Origin: Carboxylicivirga sp.
GTDB lineage: Bacteria > Bacteroidota > Bacteroidia > Bacteroidales > Marinilabiliaceae
DNA length: 64,000 nucleotides
Reading direction: 5' to 3'
Assembly (NCBI GenBank): GCA_025210475.1
Contig: JAOARW010000021.1
Span: forward strand, 115,692-179,691
Below the pieces are notes generated by a model. The model made no database searches. It was not told the origin of the DNA and saw only the letters and a program-made list of their open reading frames with translations. The position numbers were made by a program, and so were the translations under genes. Shown here piece by piece: positions 26,843 through 35,288 of the stretch (position 1 is its first letter; each line of letters opens with the position of its first letter).

Positions 26843-29242
26843 ATGAAGAATAAGAAAATACGATTTATTGGATTGCTATTGATGACGTGGACTATGTTAA
26901 CAGTTCACGCACAGGATAAAGTATTTCCGGGAGCAGATGAAAAAACGCCTTCACGTGCACAGTATTTTTCCTGGATAAATAATACGAATGAAGGGGCAAC
27001 GGAAGAGCATACCATGATTAACCTGGCTTTTTTCGCATGGTTGAAAGATACCTATGGTATGCAGCTCGATATTTATGCCTTTGATGCCGGAGCCATTGAT
27101 GGTGCTAAATTCTACGGCAGCACTGGAAGCGAACGTTTCAAGAAGCAATTTCCCAATGGATTTGACCCCATGTATGAAAAGGCAATAGCCTTAGGTATTC
27201 GCTTAGGTGTTTGGGGCGGACCCGATGGTTTTGGTGATACACCTGAACAAGAAGAGCAACGCATCAAAGAAATGGTAGAACTGTGTAAGAAGTATGAGTT
27301 TGAGCTGTTTAAATTTGATAAAGTATGTGGCCCTCTGCCATTGAAAAAAGAGGATGCTTTTATTAAAATGATGAAGGAGTGTCGTAAGTACAGCCCTGAT
27401 TTAATTTTATTGAATCACCGTTTGGGTTTAACCAAGGGTAAACCATATGCCACTACCTTTTTATGGGAAGGCGTTGAAACCTACACCGATTGTCACATCT
27501 GGAATGCCAAAACAGCAACACATCACCGCTCTGGTGCTTTAGACAGGGGATTTCCTCCAGGGGGCAGTCGCTTGACAGAAGACCATGGCGTGTGTATCTC
27601 TTCTTGCCTGGATGCCTGGGATGATGAACTAATATTACAAGCTTTTAACCGTAACCTGATTTTAGCGCCAGAGATTTATGGTAATCCATGGCTGCTGAAT
27701 GATGAAGAATTTGCTAAGTTGGCGCGTATTTTCAACCTACACCGCCAGTACAGAGATATTATGGTAGATGGAAAATTACTACCGGAATCTACTTATGGAG
27801 AGTATGGCATTGCTCGTGGCGATGAAAACACCCGTTTAATCACGATGCGCAATAATACATGGGAAACGAAAACCATGGTCATAAATCTGAGTGATGAGAT
27901 TGGATTGGCATCAACATCAGAATCTATTAATGTCTTTCAGCACCATCCGGTTGAAAGCCTGCTAGGTCAATATCAATATGGGGCTAAAGTGGAAGTGAAA
28001 GTGTTACCGTTTCGCACTTGTTTGGTACGCGTAAGCAATGAAGTAGAAACAGAACCTTACCTGGCTGGTGCCGATTATCAATTGATGGAGAATGCAGATG
28101 GTTTAAAAATAAAAGTCCTTGGTTTGCCAGGTGAAAAGAAGACATTTACATTGAATGGGCTTCAGAAAGGCTATAAAAATGCTACACTTGATGGCAAAAG
28201 CAATAAGCGTTTATTGCAAGGTAAAAAGGTGAGCCTAACTTTTCCGGGAGAAAAGCTGGAAAAAGAAACGCATCGTAAATTAGGGGATTTAACCTTGGTT
28301 GATGTGCCCGCTGATGCAAGAGCCTTGTACGAAGCCACTTGTTTTGCAGCCGATAACAATGCCTTAGAGGTGCGTTCATTGAAACGTTCAGGCGAATCAA
28401 ATATACCTGCCGTAAAAGCGGCGCGCGATGCCTTTTTCCAACAAAAACGCTTTGTCGAGCGTGGGGTATGGGATAAGTACTTATTTGATGGTGACGAATC
28501 GACCAGCTTTTATGTGTGCCGTCGTCGTCATAAAGAATTTAAAATCAATGAAGGTTGTTTCCGCATTGATATGAATGAGCCAATAGCATTAAGGCAACTT
28601 ATCATCAAGTATCCGGATGTATATGCCCTTCAACCATTGGAAATTGAAGAAGGCATCTATGCCTATGTATCCAATGATTTGCAAAACTGGGAAAAGGTAA
28701 GCGGTTTTATTCATGACGATATTGTTATTGATATGCCAGAAACAGCCTATCGCTACATTAAAATACCGGAGTTTCCAGATAGAATGACTGAGGTGATTGG
28801 TCTTGATGCTAAAGGGGCAAAAGTAGACCGTAGTCAATGGCGAGCATCTAATCTGTTTGCCGATTACGATAACATCCTGCCTCAAACGGCTTGGGAAGCA
28901 ACCTTCAGCATTAATGAAGTAGTGCCAAATGGTTATTTGTGTGTGGCCGTTAAAGGTGAGCATGGTTCTGAAGGGGCTTATGCCGCATTAAAAGTTGGTG
29001 ATAGATACGTTGGAGCATCTGACCGTAGTATTTCTTATCCGGCCAATACCTGGGAGTCGGGAGTTTGCCATAAAGAATACGTAACTGGCAATTATACGTA
29101 TTACATTCCTTTGGAAAAATGGATGATCGGAAAAGAAATGAAAGCGGTTGTGTTAGTGAACTCCGATGCCAAAGAACTAAAACCAGAAGTATGGATGACA
29201 ACGCTTAGTCCGTATTTAGAAAAAGAGATTGAGATTAAATAA
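26843..29242 (+). CDS. putative clan GH-D-like glycoside hydrolase with a C-terminal F5/8-type module
   Basis: The signal peptide ends VHAQ. A TIM-barrel is suggested by LDIYAFDAGAIDG, ALGIRLGVWGGPDGFG and then ELFKFDKVCG, where Asp159 occupies the position of the KxD nucleophile of GH27/GH36 enzymes. PDLILLNHRLG and NRNLILAPEIYGNPW continue the barrel. Residues ~370-400 form a beta domain. The last ~270 residues contain an F5/8-type discoidin-like domain (VWDKYLFDGDESTSFY, LRQLIIKYP). The most likely activity is an exo-glycosidase such as alpha-galactosidase. It may belong to a family not yet assigned. Confidence 0.65.
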   Translation: MKNKKIRFIGLLLMTWTMLTVHAQDKVFPGADEKTPSRAQYFSWINNTNEGATEEHTMINLAFFAWLKDTYGMQLDIYAFDAGAIDGAKFYGSTGSERFKKQFPNGFDPMYEKAIALGIRLGVWGGPDGFGDTPEQEEQRIKEMVELCKKYEFELFKFDKVCGPLPLKKEDAFIKMMKECRKYSPDLILLNHRLGLTKGKPYATTFLWEGVETYTDCHIWNAKTATHHRSGALDRGFPPGGSRLTEDHGVCISSCLDAWDDELILQAFNRNLILAPEIYGNPWLLNDEEFAKLARIFNLHRQYRDIMVDGKLLPESTYGEYGIARGDENTRLITMRNNTWETKTMVINLSDEIGLASTSESINVFQHHPVESLLGQYQYGAKVEVKVLPFRTCLVRVSNEVETEPYLAGADYQLMENADGLKIKVLGLPGEKKTFTLNGLQKGYKNATLDGKSNKRLLQGKKVSLTFPGEKLEKETHRKLGDLTLVDVPADARALYEATCFAADNNALEVRSLKRSGESNIPAVKAARDAFFQQKRFVERGVWDKYLFDGDESTSFYVCRRRHKEFKINEGCFRIDMNEPIALRQLIIKYPDVYALQPLEIEEGIYAYVSNDLQNWEKVSGFIHDDIVIDMPETAYRYIKIPEFPDRMTEVIGLDAKGAKVDRSQWRASNLFADYDNILPQTAWEATFSINEVVPNGYLCVAVKGEHGSEGAYAALKVGDRYVGASDRSISYPANTWESGVCHKEYVTGNYTYYIPLEKWMIGKEMKAVVLVNSDAKELKPEVWMTTLSPYLEKEIEIK

Positions 29243-29335
29243 CTTGATTGGATTTTTGTGGAATATCGTTTCAAGTTCGTGCCTATTATTTTTAAGGATG
29301 TTTGAAATATAAAGAACTATTTAATAAAGAGAATT

Positions 29336-30226
29336 ATGTTGTTGACCAGAGGATTACACGTGATAATAGCTATTGTATTAAGCATATTCACCTCATGTAG
29401 TAATGATGAACTTTTAGAACCTAAAGAAAAAAAACTGTTAATAATTGGAATTGATGGTTGCAGACCTGATATATTAGAACAGGTTACTACTCCTGCCATT
29501 GATAAACTAATTGATAATGGTGTATATTCATATAAGGCTCAAACTGATAAAATCAGCTATAGTGGACCTTGTTGGTCGTCAATGTTAACCGGTGTATGGA
29601 GTGAAAAACACCAGATTTTAACGAATTCTACAAATCCACAGCATTTAGATGTGTACCCACATTTTTTTAATAGAATCAAAGAATTGAATCCGGCAAAAAA
29701 GACATACTCCATCATTCACTGGCAACCGATTAATGCACTTCTACAGGAAGGAGATGCTGATGTTGCAGAACATTACAATAGTGACGAGGAGGTAACACAA
29801 CGTACAATAAATGTTTTAAGCAAAGAGGATCCAGATGTTCTTTTTATGCATTTGGATGATGTTGATCATGCCGGACATGCTTACGGATATTCTATAGATC
29901 AGGAAGAGTATGTTAAAGCTGTTAAGAAGGTTGATAATTGGATTGAGGATGTTGTTAATGCGATTGAAAAACGAACAACTTACCATAAAGAGGATTGGCT
30001 AATTATTGTTTCTACAGATCATGGAGGAAGTGGAAGGAGTCATGGATTAAAAATACCGGAACATACTACAATCTTTTTTATTGCAAGCGGTGAGGCTGCA
30101 TTAAAAGGGCAGATACTTAATGTTAATGTAACTGATGTAGCTGCAACAGCTTTGTATCATATGGGGGTAGATCTTCAACAAAGTTGGAGATTAGATGGTA
30201 CAGTTAAAGGACTAAGAAGTAAATAA
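29336..30226 (+). CDS. type I phosphodiesterase/nucleotide pyrophosphatase-family lipoprotein, copy 1
   Basis: The lipobox signal ends FTSCSND. The alkaline-phosphatase-fold motifs are GIDGCRPD (metal Asp40), SGPCWSSMLTG, HLDDVDHAGHAYG and STDHGGSGRSHG. The nucleophile position, Thr in most family members, is Ser76 here. At 296 residues it is a minimal single-domain member. Such enzymes cleave phosphodiesters or phosphomonoesters, and related proteins remove phospho-substituents from glycans and GPI-like lipids. It is embedded between a glycosidase and GH97. Confidence 0.83.
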   Translation: MLLTRGLHVIIAIVLSIFTSCSNDELLEPKEKKLLIIGIDGCRPDILEQVTTPAIDKLIDNGVYSYKAQTDKISYSGPCWSSMLTGVWSEKHQILTNSTNPQHLDVYPHFFNRIKELNPAKKTYSIIHWQPINALLQEGDADVAEHYNSDEEVTQRTINVLSKEDPDVLFMHLDDVDHAGHAYGYSIDQEEYVKAVKKVDNWIEDVVNAIEKRTTYHKEDWLIIVSTDHGGSGRSHGLKIPEHTTIFFIASGEAALKGQILNVNVTDVAATALYHMGVDLQQSWRLDGTVKGLRSK

Positions 30227-30243
30227 CACAAACATATTTTTTT

Positions 30244-32208
30244 ATGAAAAAGTTAACTCACTTGCTGGTATTAATGTTTGGCTTGTTTATAGCCGGACAG
30301 AATGCATACAGCCAAAAGTCTTATGAGATTCAATCGCCTGATAAACAAATAAAGTTGTCGGTAATAATTACTGATAAAATTTATTACCAGGTGGGACGGA
30401 ATAAGCAAGTCATTCTGAATTATTCTCCCATGTCAATGGCACTGTCAACCGGACAGGTATTGGGTTTAAACCCGGTGGTGGAAAAAGCTAACGAAAGAAG
30501 CGTTAATGAAGAGATCAAACCAGTTTGGGGTATTACCAGCAAGATTGCTGATAATTACAACGAACTCAAACTTAAAATGAAAGGTCATTATTCCTTGGTT
30601 TTTAGAGCTTATAACGATGGAGTGGCCTACCGTTTTGTTACGAACTTTAAGAATAATATTACGGTGACTGACGAGGAAGTGCTTTACCGTTTTGTAAAGA
30701 ACGAACCGGTATTGGCACACATTGTTGAGCATTTCCAAACGTCGTTTGAGAAGTTCTTTACACGGACCGATCTTCATGGTTTGGATACGACCTTGGTGTC
30801 TATGCCTTTGGTAACGAATGGTCCGAACTACAAAGTAGCTATTACAGAGTCGGATTTGTACGATTATCCGGGAATGTACCTGACACGTCAGAGTACTATC
30901 AAGCAAAAGTTGGTGGGTGTTTTCCCAAAAGCAGCTAAAAAAACAGAGTTGTCTGGTTTCGCCTTGTTTAATGATAAAGTGATTGAGCGTCATAATTATC
31001 TTGCAAAAACTAAAGGTACACGTGCCTTTCCTTGGCGAGTAATGATTATTACAGAGGACGACAAAGGATTGGCCAATAATAACTTGGTTTATCAATTGGC
31101 ACGTCCGGCTGCTATTGATACGGATTGGATTCAACCAGGTAAAGTGGTGTGGGATTGGTGGAACGACTGGAACCTGACGGGTGTGGATTTCGAAGCAGGC
31201 GTTAACAATAAAACCTATGAGTATTACATTGATTTTGCCGCGAATAACAATATTCCGTATGTAATCCTGGATGAAGGCTGGTCGTATCAGTTTGATGTGC
31301 TATTACCTGTTAATGAAATTGATGTGCCTCACTTAGTCAACTATGCCAAAGAAAGAGGTGTTAAGTTAATGTTGTGGTGTGTGTGGCACACTCTTGATCG
31401 CCAATTAGGCACAGCTCTTGATTTGTTTGAGAAATGGGGTATTGCAGGTATCAAAGTTGATTTTATTGATCGTGATGACCAATACGCCATTAACTATTAC
31501 GAGCGCGTAGCTAAAGCAGCTGCTGAACGTAAATTGTTGGTGGATTTTCATGGGTGTAGTAAACCTACAGGTTTGCACCGAACATACCCTAACCTTATTA
31601 ATTTTGAAGGGGTACGCGGAAATGAATGGAATAAGTTTGATCCGGAAGGTAACCCTCCTGGGCATGGTTTAGATCTTATCTTCACCCGTATGATTACCGG
31701 GCCAATGGATTATACACCTGGTGCGATGAATAATTCTATAAAAGCCGAATGGTTAACCAAAAATACCAATACAGCAAGTCAAGGTACGCGTGTTCGTGAA
31801 CTGGCCATGTATGTTACTTATTTTTCGCCATTACAGATGTTGTGTGATGCTCCAACACAATATGAAAAATACCCTGATATTTTAGATTTTTTATCAGATG
31901 TGCCTGTTAGTTGGGATGAAACAGTCGTGTTGGAAGCTGAAATAGGCAAAAAGGTTGTGATGGCTCGTCGCAAGGGCAACGATTGGTACATTGGTGCTAT
32001 GACCGATTGGAATGAGCGAGAAGTTTCTGTTAATTTGGATTTCTTGGCCAATGGTCAATACGATGCTACACTATTTTTAGACGGTGTAAATGCAAATAAA
32101 AATGCTGAAGATTACCAGGTGAAAAAGCAAATTGTGAGCAATGCAACTCAACTACCTGTAACAATGAAACAAGGAGGTGGAGCAGTGATTGTTTTGAAAA
32201 AGAAATAA
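30244..32208 (+). CDS. GH97 glycoside hydrolase, retaining alpha-galactosidase type
   Basis: The signal peptide ends AYSQ. It has the GH97 N-terminal beta-sandwich, the catalytic barrel with WDWWNDWNLTG, VILDEGWSYQF, LMLWCVWHTLD and GIKVDFIDRDDQ, and a C-terminal beta domain. Asp406 in KVDFID matches the nucleophile of retaining GH97 enzymes (Asp415 in the Bacteroides alpha-galactosidase, from memory). Inverting SusB-type enzymes lack it. Glu455 (NFEGVRG) fits the acid/base. Hence alpha-galactosidase is favoured over alpha-glucosidase. It lies 4 bases before the next glycosidase gene. Confidence 0.88.
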   Translation: MKKLTHLLVLMFGLFIAGQNAYSQKSYEIQSPDKQIKLSVIITDKIYYQVGRNKQVILNYSPMSMALSTGQVLGLNPVVEKANERSVNEEIKPVWGITSKIADNYNELKLKMKGHYSLVFRAYNDGVAYRFVTNFKNNITVTDEEVLYRFVKNEPVLAHIVEHFQTSFEKFFTRTDLHGLDTTLVSMPLVTNGPNYKVAITESDLYDYPGMYLTRQSTIKQKLVGVFPKAAKKTELSGFALFNDKVIERHNYLAKTKGTRAFPWRVMIITEDDKGLANNNLVYQLARPAAIDTDWIQPGKVVWDWWNDWNLTGVDFEAGVNNKTYEYYIDFAANNNIPYVILDEGWSYQFDVLLPVNEIDVPHLVNYAKERGVKLMLWCVWHTLDRQLGTALDLFEKWGIAGIKVDFIDRDDQYAINYYERVAKAAAERKLLVDFHGCSKPTGLHRTYPNLINFEGVRGNEWNKFDPEGNPPGHGLDLIFTRMITGPMDYTPGAMNNSIKAEWLTKNTNTASQGTRVRELAMYVTYFSPLQMLCDAPTQYEKYPDILDFLSDVPVSWDETVVLEAEIGKKVVMARRKGNDWYIGAMTDWNEREVSVNLDFLANGQYDATLFLDGVNANKNAEDYQVKKQIVSNATQLPVTMKQGGGAVIVLKKK

Positions 32209-32212
32209 GAAG

Positions 32213-35014
32213 ATGAAGTTAATATCAAAATATAAAGGATTATTAATAGCTGCCGGAATCTTATTAGGTTCTGTCAGCCTGTGTCAAGCGCAAAAGACCT
32301 ATAAATTAGAGAAACTCGATTTTTCTTTAGCTGAACAAACGTATTCCGTACCTCAAAAGAACAGATCAATATCAGGAACGTCGTTTAATATAGATGGACA
32401 GTCGTACAGTAATGGTTTAGGCTTACACTCCAACTGTCAGTTTTTTATTCTGCTGGATGGAAAAGCTAATTCATTTGAAGCCTTAATTGGAATCGATGAT
32501 AATAAGCCGGATGTAAGAAAGGTGGAAAAAACGGTAATGGTTGATGGTACCAGTATGTGCTATGCTACTGTTAATGGTAACCGACAGTTCATCGGTATAG
32601 TTGGAGAAAGCAATCAGTTGGAGCAGGGAAGTGTGCGTGTGACTTTCTCCGGAGATGGAAAATTTCTACACGCCACCAAAGTAATTCGTGGCGGCGAACC
32701 AGCTATTCCTGTTAAAGTTGATTTAAAAGGAGTAAAGATTTTAAAAATCACTGTGGACAAGGCTGATAATGGTTACCTGGGTGACCACGTGAACTTCTGT
32801 AATCCAATTATCAAGTCAAAAACAAAACCTGTATTGACAGATAATGAGTTTGCTAAAGAAGATGTTGCCTTATCATCAGAAATAGTAAATTATTATCAAA
32901 GCTTACCAGCCTATAAGCAGGTCGTAACACCTCAAACAGATTGGTTGATTGATGATGCAAGCTATAAAGCAAGCGTGATGAAAGGCGAATCAGATAGGCA
33001 AATTGTTTTGTCGAATGGATTGACCTCGCGAGTTTTTAGCTTAAGCCCTAATATGACCACTTTGGATGTAGTGGATCATATGAATAACCGTTCACTTATC
33101 CGAGGTGTTAAACCAGAGGCAAAAGTTAAGATTAGTGACAAATGGTATGATGTGGGTGGAGCAATTGGACAAAAGATATATGCCTACAACAAAAAAGAAT
33201 GGTACAATCAACTAATTAGTGATCCTAATGCATTTGCAGTTGTGAATATTTCACATCAAGCTATTGTGAAGCGTATGGATTGGAACAGTCCGCGCAGGAG
33301 TGAAAAATACGCCAACTGGCCTCCCAAAGGGATCGAGTTGAAGATGGAATATGCACATGCTGATTTTCCAAATCTAAAGTTATTTGTACACTATAATTTG
33401 TACGATAATATTCCTGTTTTTTCGAAATGGTTTACCATTGAAAATACAGGCGAGAAGGAAGTTGTTTTACAAGAATACAGAAGTGAGATTCTAGCTCTAA
33501 CCGAGTATGATGCATCGGTAAATAAAGCTGATAATGAACGCAAGTCACAGGAAATAATTTTCGCTTCAGATTATGTGTTTGGAGGAAGTTACGACCATGA
33601 GGTACAAGACAAATCTATTCATCTGAAGGCAGATCCTCAGTACAAAACGGTTGTGAATTATAGTCGGGTTTCTAAATTGATGATGGAGAGTTATCCGGAG
33701 TTAGGACCCAATGAAATTATAACGAATGAGGAAGTATTCTCTTCGCACAGAACCTGGGAGTTGATTACCGATAGCTACGACAGGGAAAGACGCGCTTTAG
33801 CCCATAAACGCATGTACAGAACCATTGCACCTTGGGTGACTGAAAATCCAAGTGTGATGCACATCCGTTCGGTTGATGAAGATGTTGTAAAACAAGCCAT
33901 CGATGATTGTGCCGAAGTGGGTTTTGATTCAGGCATTTTGACCTTTGGTTCTGGTGCCGACATTGAAGATATGAGCCAAAAGAATCTTTACTATATGAAA
34001 ATGTTAGGTGACTATGCAAAAAGCAAAGGCGTAGAAATTGGAGGTTATTCTTTGACGGCCAGTAGTTGGAGAGGTGAAAAGGCAAGCATTATTAAGGAAG
34101 ATGGCACACCCGGTGGCGGTTATTACGGCGGAAATGCACCTTGTTTGGATTCTGAATGGGCTGATAAGTACTTCAGTAATCTAAAGAAGTTTTATGAATA
34201 CACCGGTTTCACTATTTTCGAAAACGATGGTTCGTATCCTGGCGACCGATGTCATTCGACCAAGCACCATCACAATGGCTATGAAAACTCGCAATGGGCC
34301 AACTGGAAACGCATTACTGACCTGTACAAGTGGAATACAGGCAACCAGAACTATAACAATGTGCCAGATTATTATTTCCTATCAGGTGCTCAGAAATGTG
34401 CGATGCATTATCGAGAGGTTAACTTCTCTTTGCCAAGGGAGATTCACTTGGTATTGGCACGTCGTGATATCTACGATGGAACCTGGGAGAAGACACCGTC
34501 TATGGGGTGGATGCATGTGCCATTAACACCTTACCAAGGTGGCGGAGGTACCGCTTCGTATCACCCGCTAAGCGAAAATATTGCAGATTACGAACAAGTG
34601 CTTTGGCAGAATTTCCTATTGGGGGTACAAGGGCACTACCGAGGATTCCGATTGTTTGATTCACCGGAAACCAAAGCATTGGTGAAGAAAGTAACCAGCT
34701 ATTACGAGAAGCATTGGGATATTTTGAATAGCGACATTGTGCACTTCAGAAGACCTGATGGCAGACAGATTGATGGTATGTTGCATGTTAATCCGAAATT
34801 AGAGGAGAAAGGTTTCTTGGTATTATTTAATCCGACCAACAAAGACATTGTGGAAGAGATTAAAGTACCGGCTTACTACACTGGCTTAAATGAAGATGTA
34901 ACTGTGATTGATAAGAACGATAAAAGCAGCCAGCATAAACTGACACGCGACTACAAATTGATTATGAAAGTTGCGGTTCCTGCCAATGGTATGTCGTGGT
35001 ATATTTTGAAGTAG
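32213..35014 (+). CDS. NPCBM-domain glycosidase, alpha-galactosidase-like
   Basis: The signal peptide ends SLCQAQ. Residues ~30-200 form an NPCBM/NEW2 carbohydrate-binding domain (GLGLHSNCQFFILLDGK, GGEPAIPVKVDLKGVKILKI). A beta-sandwich with the NGLTSRVF block typical of GH36-like N-domains follows. A TIM-barrel runs from about residue 545 (IDDCAEVGFDSGILTFGSG, GVEIGGYSLTASSW). FTIFENDGSYPGD offers the candidate nucleophile Asp. A C-terminal beta domain ends the protein. Full-length 933-residue members without a GH number occur in Bacteroidota alpha-galactoside loci. Alpha-galactosidase or alpha-N-acetylgalactosaminidase is plausible but not proven. Confidence 0.65.
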   Translation: MKLISKYKGLLIAAGILLGSVSLCQAQKTYKLEKLDFSLAEQTYSVPQKNRSISGTSFNIDGQSYSNGLGLHSNCQFFILLDGKANSFEALIGIDDNKPDVRKVEKTVMVDGTSMCYATVNGNRQFIGIVGESNQLEQGSVRVTFSGDGKFLHATKVIRGGEPAIPVKVDLKGVKILKITVDKADNGYLGDHVNFCNPIIKSKTKPVLTDNEFAKEDVALSSEIVNYYQSLPAYKQVVTPQTDWLIDDASYKASVMKGESDRQIVLSNGLTSRVFSLSPNMTTLDVVDHMNNRSLIRGVKPEAKVKISDKWYDVGGAIGQKIYAYNKKEWYNQLISDPNAFAVVNISHQAIVKRMDWNSPRRSEKYANWPPKGIELKMEYAHADFPNLKLFVHYNLYDNIPVFSKWFTIENTGEKEVVLQEYRSEILALTEYDASVNKADNERKSQEIIFASDYVFGGSYDHEVQDKSIHLKADPQYKTVVNYSRVSKLMMESYPELGPNEIITNEEVFSSHRTWELITDSYDRERRALAHKRMYRTIAPWVTENPSVMHIRSVDEDVVKQAIDDCAEVGFDSGILTFGSGADIEDMSQKNLYYMKMLGDYAKSKGVEIGGYSLTASSWRGEKASIIKEDGTPGGGYYGGNAPCLDSEWADKYFSNLKKFYEYTGFTIFENDGSYPGDRCHSTKHHHNGYENSQWANWKRITDLYKWNTGNQNYNNVPDYYFLSGAQKCAMHYREVNFSLPREIHLVLARRDIYDGTWEKTPSMGWMHVPLTPYQGGGGTASYHPLSENIADYEQVLWQNFLLGVQGHYRGFRLFDSPETKALVKKVTSYYEKHWDILNSDIVHFRRPDGRQIDGMLHVNPKLEEKGFLVLFNPTNKDIVEEIKVPAYYTGLNEDVTVIDKNDKSSQHKLTRDYKLIMKVAVPANGMSWYILK

Positions 35015-35046
35015 GAAAGTTAATCGGATCAAACGGTGAAATCAAC

Positions 35047-35140
35047 AACACGGAGTTACAGAGGCACAGAGTTAAAGTGAATAAGAGTTTTCCTTTATTG
35101 TTTAATGTCCTCTGTGCCTTTGTGTCTTTGTGTTTTTTAC
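35047..35140. repeat. CACAGAG-type intergenic inverted repeat
   Basis: The left arm at 35047-35072 (AACACGGAGTTACAGAGGCA...) and the right arm at 35109-35134 are imperfect reverse complements (roughly 20 of 26 positions). Each arm is itself built of ACACAGAG-like units. Similar ...GGCACAGAGAACACAGAG... elements recur between genes in many phyla. It lies between the NPCBM glycosidase and GH2 genes. Confidence 0.65.
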
Positions 35141-35288
35141 ATTTAATTGTTATAAAAACTAATATGAAACGACCATGCAAATTCAATTATTCATTTTACA
35201 CACAGGAGAATGATTAAAAATGTTACTGCGAGTTTCTGAATGTGCAGAATTTTTTGGCGCATTTTCAAAAGACAAAAATTTTAAACAG

